This document shows positions 1-12,123 of a stretch of 64,000 bases of DNA, in pieces. A program made the position numbers and the translations under genes. Source of the DNA: Ophioderma brevispina (lineage: Eukaryota; Echinodermata; Ophiuroidea; Amphilepidida; Ophiodermatidae); the NCBI GenBank assembly GCA_023653785.1, contig JAMKCH010051647.1:62001-126000 (forward strand), read 5' to 3'. The notes beneath the pieces are model-generated. The model was not told the origin of the DNA and did not search any database. It was given only the letters and a program-made list of their open reading frames with translations. Numbering within the stretch: the stretch's first letter is position 1; each line of letters begins with the position of its first letter.

Positions 1-417
1 TTTGGTAAGCTCCTCAAGTGATGGACGGGGGGTACCGGGGGGGGGGGGAGTGCATCTCGTATCTCTCTTTTTACAGCTTTTAAAGAGATTTGGTGCATTC
101 ACGTTTTCCTATTTTCAAAAATATTACTTACGATATTTGGAATTTAATTCCTGGGGGGTTCTTGAATGTTGGTCGGGGACCAAAGCTCGGTTCCAAAAAA
201 AGCGACAATAGCTGTAAATGTGGGACAACCTCTATGGGTATAAAATTCACAATAATGAAGTTTAGGGGGTATCAAATTCAGTTGTGATTTGACTGGTTCA
301 ATGATTAAAACTTAGGAAATGTAACCTAAACATACTGACACAAAAGAAACCCGAGTAAATTTTTTTTCTTGCAGTATAGCAAAAGTGTAACTTTTGTATA
401 TTGGCTCACGAGAATTG
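1..417. other. No gene recognised; G-rich tract at the left edge
   Basis: No exon, TE protein or inverted repeat was recognised. A run of G residues lies around 35-50. Short open frames here are low-complexity or chance. Confidence 0.5.
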
Positions 418-950
418 TAATTTTGGTCAAAAAGTGTCTTTTGACTAATTAAATATTTAGTCTGCACATTATTTTTTTAGAATCCACAAGATAGTGCTAA
501 AAAGTGGTTTGAATTAAAAGAATGTTTTAAAGATGTTTGGATTAAATTTCATAAGGCAAATATTTCTACAACTTAAAAATTAGGACTTTTTAATTCCAAA
601 ATTTTAGGTTTTTTCTTTTTTTAAAAATTTGTGTCACTTAAAAATTTTGTCATTTTTGTGCTTGACAAACTAATTCTAGTCATTTGGTGAGTCTAAAGTC
701 GTCTTTAATTAGTCAATTAACATTTGATAAATAAAATTAGTCCGTTCATTAATTTGTCATTTTAAAGTGTCAAATTTGAGGTAATGAAAATATTTTTGTA
801 ATCATGAAACTAGGGTAATATGGGAAGTTATATCTTCCAGCAATGCAAACCATGTTTCTAGCATTGAAAGTACATTAATGAATTATAAAACACTGATTTG
901 CATGACTAATTTTTAATTAGTCAAAAAGAAACTTTTTGACTACTTATATT
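418..950. mobile_element. MITE-like element with ~40-bp imperfect terminal inverted repeats
   Basis: The left end (424-462) contains GGTCAAAAAGTGTCTTTTGA followed by CTAATTAAATATTTAGTC. The right end (904-945) reads as its reverse complement with few mismatches (GACTAATTTTTAATTAGTC, then a TCAAAAAG...CTTTTTGA core). There is no coding capacity inside. Internal TTAATTAGTCAATTAA-type words add secondary structure. The superfamily is not assigned because no clear target duplication is visible. Confidence 0.6.
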
Positions 951-3556
951 CTCAGTGTATTTTAAAGAAGGTATTTTAGTCACATATTGAGAACAGGTCC
1001 CCAAGGGGTATAATATTACTGCAAATTGGTCCCCTTATTATAAAACACCTGAAAACTATGTAGAATTTCCCAAAAAACTGGCTCGTTAGACCCCGTTAGG
1101 GGTTTATTTTCACTGAAAATTGGTCTTGTTAGGCCTTTTCGGTGTCAGTTGGAATGAGCATGCACCTGCCCCCCCCCCCTCCCCCATCGGATAAATCCGC
1201 CGCTTTTTAAAAAAAGAAATGCAGCTGCAGTCCTATGGACCTATACTGCACAAAATCATTGTTTAAATCAACTTGGAAATTAAAACTGGAAGGAACTGAA
1301 ATTTTGGTTCTTGACCTTGGGATTTATAAGCTAGTCTGCTAGACACTGTTTTGTGATAAATGTGAAAATCACAAGCTATCCCTTAGGCCTAATTGTGATC
1401 CATTTCGACATGTATCCAGCGAAAGACTCATGATTTAAATACTAATCTAGTAATATTCCCATGGAGTTATTAGAGCACAGCTATACAGTGAATTAGTGCA
1501 TACAGTTAGATGGACAGTGTATAGGCTACGACGTGTGTACACCCACCAGTATCATCACTAATCGGTCGCAAAATTGCCTAGAACACATTCGTTTACTTCT
1601 ACTCACAGTTTAATTTCAGGCAAAACGGGCAACATACTTCATACAAATTGCAAACGCTTGATATTTTTTCAGATATTGACCAGGAAAGTACTTTATAAAG
1701 GCATACATGTATACTCATCCCATAGAAACCCGTGCAACCGAGTGAATGTTTTGGGTAGAGCAAAAGGGACGTTGCGCAACTTCCGGTTTCCTCTAGTACA
1801 GGGAACCTTTACGTCGTTTTTTGACATTGGCCGTCGTAGAAATGAGGGTGATTCGTAAATGTGAATGCAAAAGATTGATAATGACTCGTCTGACATGCCC
1901 GAAATTTCAGTATGACTCCGTTGTACTAGGTTTCCTCACCGGCTCGCTATTCAATCGCGTGGAGACAGCCTATCCAGTGTGTAGAGATCAGTGCATTCGA
2001 CATATTTTACGCATCGCGTAAATACGAGTTCGCCTTGTTTGGAAACGCTTTTTTCAGCGTGAGGTTGGGTGGGTGATTATTATGCTATAGGCCCTAGTTA
2101 GTTTACAACGATTTCTTCAATTTTTAAAATTGTTTCATTAAATAAAGCAGCGCGTTTTTAGCTTTATGTTGATACCAAATTCGTTAAATTGTACAAAAAC
2201 ATGTCCTGCATCCTTTAATTACTTGTGTGACATGAAGCAAATCATATCAGATGTTTGAGACTCCCGTGCCCAAATGAGGTAGAACAGCGCGCGACATCAT
2301 TTACATTGCAATTGTAAGTGCACAGATATATGTACCTGCATAGGAAAATTCATTCTATTTTGGTTAAATTTATTTTATTTATATCACTATGTTATTGTAA
2401 AATATATTCTGCAGAAACGTAAAAATGTTTTATATCATTTTGAAGGATAGTCAATGATGGATGTATTTCTCTTATCTTCATTAATATGAGTTATATAGAA
2501 ACGACAGCTTAAAATGATAATGTTCATATACGATCAATTATACCAAAATATTCAGGATGAGATAGACTCAGTATATCCTTTATCCACCCTAAGACCCTTA
2601 ATTCCCAAAATAAAATAGTGATATTGCATTAACTAAACAACTGAATTAGTGTTTCGTTCTCATCTTAGCAGAATGTACACAAATCATAATTTCTTTTACC
2701 GATTTTCAATGGGAATGTATAATGTATTTACCCCGATAATTTTATGGGAACAAAATTGAAACCACGCATCTCGGTTTCTATGTTCTATATATAGAATAGA
2801 ACTTACACTGTAACAATGCAATTTGATTGTTACAAAATTATGGATCAGAGTGTCAAGTGGAAGAATCCAACAGGTGGCGATTTATAAGGGATTCAAAATG
2901 CTTCAATAAAGTTATGAAATGTCACAAATTCTGCCTCCAGTTCAGGGAGGGTAAAAAAAAAGTCAATGATCATGTATCCGTAGGGTGCCTAATTAACAAA
3001 ATGTAGGTCAAAATTGTAGTATGTCAACTTTGCATGTGCGAGACAGAAAGTAGCCCTTATAGGCCTAAAACATACCGGTTTAGTTCCTTAGAAAAAATAT
3101 CATATACGCCAGTGCGAAGGAGGATGGCAAGGCGACGTATGAATTATGTGTATTTTACGAATGTGTGTTCAGACCAAATTTGTCTATTCCCTTTTTCCGG
3201 TTGAGGATATGTCTAGTTTACTAATTTGTGATTTGTTTTCAAACTTTTAAAAGTACGAGTCCTTAACCATTCGTTTGAACAGAAAAGAATCTGTCCAATA
3301 AAATTAAGGCCATTTTTGTGTCAAACTGACGTTCCAAGCTTTCATTTCATATCGAAATGGCTGGGGACCAGTGTATATTATCCTCCATTTTTGTGATCTT
3401 GCAAGCCAAATATTCTGTGCTATACGGAAAAAAAACAACAAAAAAATCGAGAGTTATGTCACATCAAACAAACATCCGAATAGGGTGAATCCAATCAACC
3501 TATGAGACAAATGACATAAAAGAAATGAGTGAAGTACATGTTGCCCAATGACATAA
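951..3556. other. Intergenic; no gene or complete element recognised
   Basis: AT-rich sequence with a poly-C tract near 1168-1185 and degenerate GGTCCCC/TTGGTC words between 1000 and 1140. No open frame here resembles a known family. Confidence 0.5.
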
Positions 3557-3741
3557 TTGAGCTGAGTAATAAGTGAATGGATCTCCCCCGTGTATTCCGG
3601 TTACCAAACCGGATGGTTATTGAGCTGAAGTAATAGTGAATGGAGCTCCCCGTGTCTTCTTGTTTACCAAACCGGATGGTTAATTGATGCTGGAGTAATA
3701 GGAATGGAGCTCCCCATGATTCTGGTTTCAAACAGGATGGT
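3557..3741. repeat. Tandem repeat, ~62-bp unit, 3 diverged copies
   Basis: Three head-to-tail units (about 3557-3618, 3619-3682, 3683-3741) share TTGAGCTGAAGTAATAGTGA, a GGAGCTCCCC word and a TTACCAAACCGGATGGTT word. They differ by small indels and substitutions. The array sits just upstream of the gypsy pol relic. Confidence 0.75.
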
Positions 3742-3989
3742 TCACCTCGCTTGTCTCAGATTTTCGAAAAAGGTGTACCTCATTTCCCGATTCCGCGGAT
3801 TAGTCATTGACATTAAACAGATTTGAAAATGCCAAATTTGTTCGCAAATTTGATTTGTTAAACGGAGTATTGGCAAGTTGCCACTCACTGCCAAACAAAT
3901 TTCCGCCGTTTGTACGCCTATGGCTATACAAATACCAAAAGAATGGCCCCATTGGTCTCAAAAATTTGCAGCCGCAATAGTCCATAAGA

Positions 3990-4345
3990 TAGTGGAACAG
4001 AGTAGTAGCAGACATCATAGAATGTGAGGTCTATGTGGACGTCCTCCTTGATGTGTACAGCCAGACATTGGAAGAACACATCAGACTGTTCAGGCAGGGT
4101 TGACTGCGAATCTGGTGAAAAAGGGAACTTGACCATGCGATGTCAAAATAATTAGGGCAGGTTTTAGACAAGGACAATTATAGGCCAATCACAGCACAAG
4201 TTGAAGCAATGAGAAATTTCCCCACCATAGAACAAAAAGGATCTCATGAGATTATTAGGTATGGTCGTGTATTACAAAAAATACCCAAATTTATCACACA
4301 TAGTGCGTCCGTGACCACCTTCTGAAGACAAATGCCCAAAGAATA
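3990..4345 (+). pseudogene. Decayed Ty3/gypsy-type pol fragment (RT to RNase H junction)
   Basis: Two plus-strand segments resemble gypsy reverse transcriptase. At about 4032-4099 the translation reads YVDVLLDVYSQTLEEHIRLF, matching the family pattern YVDD(x)(x)VYS(x)TWEEH around the catalytic aspartates, with the YVDD region disturbed by an indel. At about 4202-4310 a second piece reads EAMRNFPT and then, after a frame change, MRLLGMVVYYKKYPNLS. That matches the usual 'I..FP.P....LMRFLGM..YYRKF.PNFS' stretch where the thumb leads into RNase H. Stops and frame changes between the pieces show it is dead. It lies directly upstream of a G-run and an LTR-like repeat. The assignment rests on remembered family consensus, not on a search. 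Confidence 0.7.
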
Positions 4346-4414
4346 GTTGTTTGGTCAGAGCAATACCGAACGAGCTTTATTTCAGATCATACGTAAGGGG
4401 GGGGGGGGGGGGGG

Positions 4415-4804
4415 TGTTACTGTGACCGGATCAATATCTATATTAATTCGTCTAGCCCTGGGTCTCATGAAAATACAACTGTATGTCATGGCCACCAGGG
4501 GGTGTGCCAAATTGTTTGCTAACAGCATTGCTCAATCTTTGATGATCGTTTAATTAAAGGTATCTCTGAGGGAAGTGGGAAAGGTTTGGGATCCCATAAA
4601 ACCTGTTTAACCCCGCCAGAGTATGGTCCTAAGCCCAGAGACCTCAGATAGTCGTTTGTTTGATGCCCGCCCATGACAAGGAGATGGTACAGTTCAGGGA
4701 ATTCTTCCTGAGACGCTTTCAAGGGGCACTTCTTACTCGACCTTCATAAACCCGTTGATTACAATATTGTGCAGCTCTGCACATGTTTTTTTTCTATTTA
4801 AACA
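4415..4804 (+). repeat. 5' LTR-like direct repeat
   Basis: Starts TGTTACTGTGACC after an 18-G run and ends TTTAAACA, so it has TG..CA ends. It shares CCAGGGGGTG, TATCTCTGAGGGAA, TTTAACCCCGCCAGAGT and GAGACGCTTTCAAGGG with the repeat at 6338-6727. Confidence 0.65.
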
Positions 4805-4824
4805 TGGTGGGCCCAGCGTGGTGT
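4805..4824 (+). promoter_or_regulatory. Candidate primer-binding site of the LTR element
   Basis: TGGTGGGCCCAGCGTGGTGT begins immediately after the LTR end. TGG at this position is the normal start of a PBS complementary to a tRNA 3' CCA. The tRNA was not identified. Confidence 0.4.
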
Positions 4825-6337
4825 GAGAACACTATAAACCTGTGTAGATGCGCCGGTTATAATGAGGTGTCGTCCGTGGTTTTGATTTTAAAAGTTTGCC
4901 TTGAGCATTGGGGTTCCCAGGCTCAGGTTAGTAGTTTACTTTATTAGAGGTTTTTTTCTTTATGGAATATCAATTCTGATATAAAGTGGATATTATGCCA
5001 ATTTTACTTGCCATGGACCTGGATATGGTGAATTCATTCTCACGTAGGTGGCAGAGGCGAAAGTTTGGATGTAACGAAGAGTTAGAGGTGGCGTTGCGAA
5101 ACGGTGTTTTTTGTATTCAGAAAAAGGAGATCTTACGCCAAGGTATGCTTTGACAACGACTGATAGGAGTTATTTTACAGATAACGGAAATATAGTATGG
5201 ACTATTTTTTTGATATTTGGGCGACTAGATCGTTGGATCAATATTTTTGCTTGTGAGAGAAGCAGGACATTTGTGACATATACTGAAGTGAGAGTTCGTA
5301 TTGGACTGAGAATTGTAATTTTGATGTTTATTTGAAGAAAATGGAGTCCAGAAAATGTTGGCAAATTATAAACGCTAAAAAGTGGGCAAATCACAGATGA
5401 CAAAAAAAGGAGTTAAATCATTGGACCAATTTGCATGAAATTCTATTATGCAGAATTGATAAAAATGTTGTGTTTGGAAATCGCAACGTTTGCAGGTTGA
5501 ATTAAAACATTCGTGCCTGAAATTAATTAGGAAGAGTCAACTAAGATGTATTTTGTTTGTTTTTGGTTCAGTGGAGATCAGTAGAGGCGACTCATAATCG
5601 TCATTTCGCTGCTTTATTTAGAAGGCCTGCCAAAACAAAAATTGGTGCATCAGGACCACTCCAATGATGTTGATAAGTAAGAATCAGATGTTGTTTTGGA
5701 TTTTAAAGTAAGGTTATTAAAAGATAACCATGTGAAAATTGGTGAATTTGGTTATAAATAAATAAATAAGTAAATTTGTGCAATTATGTATGAAAGTTGA
5801 ATATTTTTGGAAAAAAGAAAATGAAAGGTAATTTTGATTTTTTTTTTAAATTCAGCCACTTTGTTAGTTAGGAATTCGATCTGTGAGTGGAGGTACACCG
5901 CCGCAGAAATTACGGATCTTCTGTCATCCATGTGTACTGAAGCTTGAGCCGTAAAGTGGGGGTGAATGCTTGATGCGACGGTATTAATAATAATATTTGA
6001 TTTAAAATTTTAAATAACGTTTTATGTAAAAAAGAAAAAAAATGCATTGATGAAAGGTATTTGTGGGGTCATGAGAAATATGGTTTTGAATTTTGTTAAT
6101 TACCATTCAAAAGAGACATTGCGTTTTGAAATGTTTTAAACAGCTTTAATTTATTGAATGTAAATTTTACATTCATTGAACTGCAAATATGCAATTTGTC
6201 GATATCATTAAACTATGCACAGGATTTGATCCAGCGATGGAAAAAATCATTGTCGTTAAATTTTTATAAGGAGGGTGTGACGTGTTGATATCTGCGAAAA
6301 ATAAAGCAGAAAATTGACACAATTTAAAATAAGGGGG

Positions 6338-6727
6338 TTTGGACGCGATCAATATTCTATATTAATTCGTTAGCCCTGGAAGTCTCATGGAAAATACAAT
6401 GTATGTCTGGCACCAGGGGGTGCAAATTGTTTGCTAATCAGCAATTGGCTCAATTTTTGATGCCGTTTTTAATTAAATTTATCTCTGAGGGAATGGGGCA
6501 GTGGGGAAGGTTTGGGATTCCATAAAACCGGTTTAACCCCGCCAGAGTCTGGTCCAAAGTCCAGCAACCTCAGAGAGTCGTTGTATGTGCCCGCCCATGA
6601 CGGGAGATGTGCCGTTCAGGAAATTCTTCATGAGACGCTTTCAAGGGCCACTTCTCGCTCGACTCATAATAACCACGTTGATTCCAATATGGTGACAGCT
6701 CTCCACATGCTTTTTTTTATTTTAACA
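6338..6727 (+). repeat. 3' LTR-like direct repeat
   Basis: Second copy of the 390-bp repeat, with the same order of shared words as 4415-4804 and ending ATTTTAACA. Its first bases are degraded relative to the TG start of the other copy. Confidence 0.65.
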
Positions 6728-7060
6728 GTACTTTTCCAAAAAGTTTAATAAACATCAGAAAAAAAAATGAGAAATTGGATTGCTATTGTCATGTAAAATG
6801 TGAAGGTGTTAAAGTCACTCAGTCTTGTGTACACTGATCACAATTCGTTGACTTTCATTCACAGGCCCAGGGTTGGATTTTAACGATAAAGCAGATTTTG
6901 GAAAATTTTCATTTAAATCTTCTTTTAAGGAGGAGGATGTAATAGTATATCCTCCATTTTGTGATTAAAAAATTATTTTATTTCTCTATGTAACCTTTGA
7001 CAGAAAAAGTACTTATTTAATCATGAAAGAGAAAATGAAATTCCCCTAGTGCTATATTAA

Positions 7061-7870
7061 CATAAGTGACCAAGGGGGTGGGTCCTAGGGGACCCCAAAA
7101 TTGTTTTCCGCGCTGGCCGCTTTACGCGTGGATGTTGTTGCGCCAAAATTTTTTGTAATTGTTTTGGAAATTATGAATATCATAATTATATCAGTAATTA
7201 TGCAGTGCATAATTAAAATCGGCCAAGCCGTAATGAGTTAATTAGTGGGGGTCCCATGGAACCCCCCCCCCCCTTGGGCACTAACGGAAGTAGTCAGAAT
7301 TTTTTAAAAATAAGAATAGAAACAAGAACCAAAGCAAAGTTTTTTTTGCGAATAAGTTCACAATTACATGTAAGTAAACAATTATTAGTAACATAAACAA
7401 AATTAACCCTTTATGTGCTGAAAACAACAAATTTCTCAGGATTTTACCAACCGTTAATGTACAAACTCTATGGAAAGCCGTGTATTTTGCACCCGTAAAA
7501 AATACAGACTTCCTAAAAACTGCAGTTTTGTGTTAAATATATGCAATTTGGGTCTTCTAGAATCGATATAAACATAAAAATAAGTTTGCAAAATGTTGGT
7601 GTAAGCGCAAGGCTCATTTGAATTTACCGTCTTTTTTTCCCAATTTTCGCGTGTTGAAAAACAATGTTTGCCCCTAATTTGCAGCCAAAATAACAAAGTT
7701 CATTTTTGTTGCTGATTTGGGGTTGCTTATGACCCTTCAAATGTGGTATAAATTGTGTAAAAATCCTCGGGAGATGGTTTCCTGGGGGGGGGGGGGGTCC
7801 CATGGAACCCCCCCCCCCCCCCCCCCCCTTGGGCACCAACGGGAGTGAAAACCCCTTGGTCACTTAAGTG
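7061..7870. mobile_element. TTAA-family inverted-repeat element, copy 1
   Basis: The left end is TTAA then CATAAGTGACCAAGGGGG. The right end is ACCCCTTGGTCACTTAAGTG followed by TGAA (a decayed TTAA). Inner landmarks shared with the copies at 28661, 38746 and 46890 are a GGTCCTAGGGGACCC-type palindrome, long C and G homopolymers, and a GCACTAACGG(G)AGTG motif near 7278 and again near 7835. There is no transposase inside; open frames are poly-G/poly-C artefacts. Confidence 0.7.
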
Positions 7871-8489
7871 TGAACATGATGCCAGGTGTGCTTACAAGTT
7901 TTGGAGAGCTATTATAGATAGATTGAAGATTTACCAGCTCTGTTGCAAACAAAGATTGCACAATCAAGTAGTTTCCTATATATATCATCATTTTAAATTT
8001 TCTATTGATAAAGTGTGCTTCATAAGAATGAACGTCATTTCTGTGAGATCTATTGGATATGGATAATATTCTGTATAGCTAATTTTTGATGGGGAAAACC
8101 AGTGTGACTTGTAATAAATAAGGAGATATTGCAAGAAAAAAGTTTGCCATAGAATTTAATCACATTGGATGGTAATCGGCGTGCAGTCTATACCAGGAAG
8201 GCTCAGGACCAATTAATTGTATAATAGATGTCACAGGAGCTTAAAAATAATTTGTCTGCTGTCATCTTTCCAAGCTAAAATAGCTTCAGTTTTTGGAATA
8301 AAAAAAGATTTCACAGCTTGTGCCCTAAAAGTGGACATTTGGTGACAGCGGAGTACCGACTTTTCGTTTGAATAATAAGTGGCTTTGTTAATGCTGCTGG
8401 TTTTTTGTTTGTTGTTGGGTTTTTGTTGTTGGGTGTGGTTCTCGATTTTTTGATTTTGCTTTTTGTGTAATTGGACCTATAGAATCTTT

Positions 8490-8840
8490 TCGTCTTGAAC
8501 TGTTGGACAAGATTAGCCTATCTAGAACTGCTCCGAAAGAAGAACTTAATATCTGAAGATTTCCATGACTATCTTGCGAATATTGACACTCTGCCCTGCT
8601 GCTCTTTGGAGTCTTCGCTGCATGTGAGGAAGACATATATCATTTTTGCACTGCATGCTTCTTTTAATTCTGGATATTATTCGCCAGGTTTAGAGTGGAC
8701 ACTCAAATATTGCCTCTCAACACATTGTAACATTATGCCCCCTACCAAACATTGTGGGTGTACTTCTAAAAGTAGTTTGGTTCAAGTTATATTGTATTGT
8801 ACAAGTTCAAAAAAAGTGCATGAACAACATAAATTTAACG
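8490..8840 (+). pseudogene. Possible LINE reverse-transcriptase C-terminal remnant
   Basis: Across shifting frames the plus strand gives a leucine-rich stretch, then a Cys-x-Cys-Gly / EEDIYHF / HC pattern around 8600-8665. This resembles the zinc-knuckle-like C-terminal tail of some LINE reverse transcriptases (C.CG...E...HFL..C). It is frame-broken and short, so it is a weak call. Confidence 0.3.
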
Positions 8841-8879
8841 CCTGACCTGTATTAACTCACTGTTTAACGCGTTGAGTGG

Positions 8880-9690
8880 TTATCATGATCTGCATATTCG
8901 GCTTTCTAAAGCTGAAAAAATGAAGGAATTTGGTAAAGAAATGAGGTAATTGAACGATTTTCGCGCTGATAATTTTACCCAAGATTTCCCCTGGAGTTAC
9001 ACAGTAATAAAGCTGTTTTTTTCAGTTCCAGTATTGGTCTGAAAATGACAGAAAAATAGATCGCCACGAAAATCTTTCATATCTACCTCATTTTTTTCAC
9101 CAATTTCCTTCATTTTGTCAGCATAAAAAGTCGACAATATGCAACTTTGGAAAATATCAATTGCGTTACATTTGAGTAAACAGGTTAGGGTAAAATTTGT
9201 GGTTTTTTCATGCACAATTTTTTTATTCACTCTGTCAATGCACGTCAAAGTGGACTTTTAAACCGGAAGATTTTTTTTTGCAATAACTTGGTGAGACATT
9301 GGATGATTTGAGAAAGCCTATGAGTTGATCAAATTAGCCAAGCACTTTGGACTTCGAAGCTACTATGCTATGAGAAAACAGTTATAAAAATTACCTATTA
9401 AACATTAGTCCAAGAGATTTGATAACTTTAATTAGGATAAGACGCGTAAAGATAGGGGAAGTTCCGGAACAGTGCACTTATGCAGTCAAACTAAAGAGAT
9501 TGAAATTGCAAATAGACAATTTCGCATGGAATTGAAAAAGGGTTCAACAAAATGAATCGCACTATACAAAAGTAATGGAGGGATAAACAAAGAGCTAGAA
9601 GCTCACCTATAGTAAGAAAGATTGAAACAACAGGCTAGCTCGTCAGATTCTTCCAATAACTCCGGTTTTAATGCGCCGAAAAAATATGCG
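8880..9690. other. No gene recognised
   Basis: AT-rich non-coding sequence. Short open frames on both strands show no family resemblance. Confidence 0.5.
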
Positions 9691-9867
9691 CCTATGGCAA
9701 CTCGTTAACACGAAGTTCATGGGGATTAGCATTTTACTACTTGTTATCAGAACTTCGTGTTATCCAACAAATTTACTATGTGATGCATATGCTTAGGGCT
9801 TGACAACATAGTTCTTGTTATCAGGAATTTCATGTTAACAGGGTTCGTGTTAACGAGTTGCTACTGT
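9691..9867. mobile_element. Short foldback MITE (~177 bp)
   Basis: The left end GGCAACTCGTTAACACGAAG (9696-9715) is matched in reverse complement by GTTCGTGTTAACGAGTTGCT (9843-9862). Internal ACTTCGTGTTATC and ACAAGAA..TTATCAGGAA words form further stems. No coding content. Confidence 0.7.
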
Positions 9868-10396
9868 AGATAAGTATTTCTTACACTTTGGAAAATACAA
9901 CGCTATAGGCCTACAGGTTTCAAGCATTTGAGGGCACATCACTTTTTGAAATAAAAATTTGCTTACCTTGTCTAGGCTCTCCACTCCATCGTGGCTATCC
10001 ATTTTTAGCAATATGGTCCGGATTTGCTCCCATAATATTGTCAAATTGCATCAGACAAGAAAAGCCTATAATTCGTTGCATCCATTATGAGACTGAGTTA
10101 GGATCCCTGTATGTGAACGAACACTTTTGGACGTACAGCCATGAATGAGGTGTACAAGAATTACTTAACTGACACAGTCAAACAGGTGGTCAAAGTCCAG
10201 GGACAAAGTCCATTTTGCTTTGAATGGCAGCTAAAAATAAGCACGAATAGTCTTTAAAATACGAACTCGCGCTAAACATGCTAAAAGGGGTATTTTGATG
10301 AAACTGTGTCCTGAAATCTTAGTTATACCCATCTAACTTGTCCCAAGTTTGGTCAATTGTCCTTCCCTATTCTAAAGTCCGCCACTGGAACATTAG

Positions 10397-11181
10397 CAGT
10401 GGCGGATCCAGGATTTTTGGAACGAGGGGGCGTGGAATTGGCTACAATGGCACCGAAGTGCCGGGTGGTTGGTGCGAAAGGGGTGTCCCCTCCTGCGCTG
10501 TGGCGGGGGGGGGGTGCTGCAGGGGGTACTACAGAGGTACCCCTTCCCCAATTGAGTGTCGAAAAACTAAACTTGGATTATCAATTCAAAAAATGCAAGT
10601 TTTTTCTTGAAAAAAACTTGCATTTTATAGTGAATTTTGGTCGAAAATCCAAGATTTTCAAATTTTTGGACATGGAGTATTCCATACACGTGACGATATT
10701 GCGCTTAATCACATAACCGATTATTTGTAGAAAACCACTTCCGGGCCCTGTTTCTTATATAGGTTAAGATTATTTTTTTAAGATTAAAAGCGAAACCTAA
10801 CAGGAGTTATTGTTCTGAAGTTATTAAATCGTTATAGCCAATTATAAGAAGAGATTTCAAAGAATATCTTATAGATGAGATTTATGAAGTTCAATCCCAG
10901 TCACATATAGAAGAGAAATGGTCAATACGAGCCTGTAGAATCATGGCCGATTTTCTTTCCTGACTATATATGAATTAGCAATGCAGATTACAATTTGTAC
11001 CTGTTTCCTCTTACAAAAATCACGCACACGCTTAATAATGAATAATATTAACATTTTAGGATAGGCAGTTTTAACACCTGACCCATTTTTCTTCTTGTAA
11101 GGTTTTTTTTATTATTATTATTATTATTCCCTCCAACGAGGGGGCGTGCGCCGAGCACGCCCCTATGTAGATCCGCCAGTG
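10397..11181. mobile_element. DNA-transposon-derived element with CAGTGGCGGATCC-type TIRs
   Basis: The left end CAGTGGCGGATCCAGGATTT (10397) and right end GTAGATCCGCCAGTG (to 11181) are imperfect inverted repeats. ATTAG flanks both sides as a possible target duplication. Next to both ends lies CGAGGGGGCGTG (about 10422 and 11148). The interior is non-coding and includes a strong hairpin at 10592-10628 and an (ATT)n run near 11110. CAGTGGCG-type ends are common among hAT-like MITEs; a 5-bp flanking repeat is short for that group. Confidence 0.65.
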
Positions 11182-11499
11182 ATTAGGTTGCCCGTGTTCA
11201 CGTTATCTTCACACATTTTCGATCCAATCAAGACAAGTTTAATTCAAGATAGAGAAAACTTCATATACGCGGTTCTAGCCTAGAACCGCTTTGTTTTCCC
11301 GAAAGTCGAATTGTACATAAATTAGTTCCCACAATGCTATGGGCATACATTACAATAGACTGATACAGTTCGGAGGTTAATCCATCTCCTTTGTTATGCA
11401 CTCCCCCATTACATTGTGGGAATGAATTTCGGAAAACAAACCTTAATTGGTAGCGTGTTTTGTAACTGCATTAGATCCAATAAATAATGGGTTTTATAT

Positions 11500-12110
11500 A
11501 CATACATAATCAGCATTTATAAGGCGCTATTCCAAAACTGATCAAAGCGCAAAAACAAAAACAAAAACAAAAAACAAATAAAAACAAAAACAAAAACAAA
11601 CAAAAATCATAAAGCAAAAACAGAGTCAATATGATGGATACAAATGGGACTTCAAGCTCTTTTTGAAGCTAGATATTATACAAACCTTCCTGATGTTTCT
11701 TTCTTTTTTTTGAGGCTGTTAAGGGTGCGGAAACATGAAATAATTTGTCCCCAATACGATTTTCGCCAACATGAACTGTAAAAAGCATTTTATCCATAGA
11801 TGATCGTGTAACTGGACCAGTGGTGACATTTGTTTTATATGAAATAAAATCTGCAAGGTATTTCGGAGCACTTCCCTGGTGGCATTTGAAAACATCACAG
11901 ATCTTATTATTATACGCTCACGTATAGGTAATCAGTGAAGATCGTTTAAGAGAGGGGATGGACTATCACGCTTTCCTGCATTAAAATGAGTTTGACAGCT
12001 TTATTTTGAGTGATTGAAGACGGTCCAGATCCTAGTTTGGAACCATAAAGTAGGGCATTAGCCTACCATTACCGTAGTCTAAGCGAGAAAGAATGAGAAC
12101 GCAAACGACA
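11500..12110 (-). pseudogene. CR1/L2-type LINE 3' fragment (end of reverse transcriptase plus 3' tail)
   Basis: Read on the minus strand from about 12110, the translation passes through LSRLDYGNG, then pieces equivalent to 'LQ..QN.A.RLI', then FKCHQGSAPKYLADFIS, TRSSMDK, and SAPLTASKKRNIRKVCIISS followed by FKKSLKSHL. This order is characteristic of CR1/L2-type reverse transcriptases: 'LDYCN', 'LHWLP', 'K.L.G.AP.YL.DL', 'F...AP..WN.LP..IR....I..FK..LKTHLF'. It has stops and frame changes. The downstream part (11500-11620, plus-strand AAAAAC repeats and GCGCTATTCCAAAACTG) looks like the LINE 3' UTR and tail. Confidence 0.7.
11545..11612. repeat. (CAAAAA)n simple repeat
   Basis: Nearly pure run of CAAAAA/AAACAAAT units. 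It probably belongs to the 3' tail region of the adjacent minus-strand LINE fragment. Confidence 0.8.
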
Positions 12111-12123
12111 CGATGTTTTGTGT

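Larger units (their letters stand above)
4415..6727 (+). mobile_element. LTR-flanked element, probably non-autonomous (TRIM/LARD-like) or a decayed gypsy copy
   Basis: Two direct repeats of about 390 bp (4415-4804 and 6338-6727) flank 1.5 kb with no recognisable gag or pol. Each repeat is preceded by an AAGGGGG purine/G run (polypurine-tract position). The first repeat ends in TTTAAACA and is followed at once by a TGGTGGGCCC-type primer-binding-like sequence. The repeats differ by many small indels, so the insertion is old or the sequence is noisy. The gypsy RT relic just upstream may be the 3' end of an older relative sharing the first LTR. Confidence 0.6.

Noticed and set aside
6930..6966. 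Second LTR pair suggested by ATCCTCCATTTT(T)GTGAT at 3378 and 6948
   Set aside because: The match is only about 20 bp, with no TG..CA repeat of useful length. It may be chance or a small LTR remnant.
7624..7863. Frame with poly-Gly and poly-Pro
   Set aside because: It is created by poly-C/poly-G runs inside a TTAA element.
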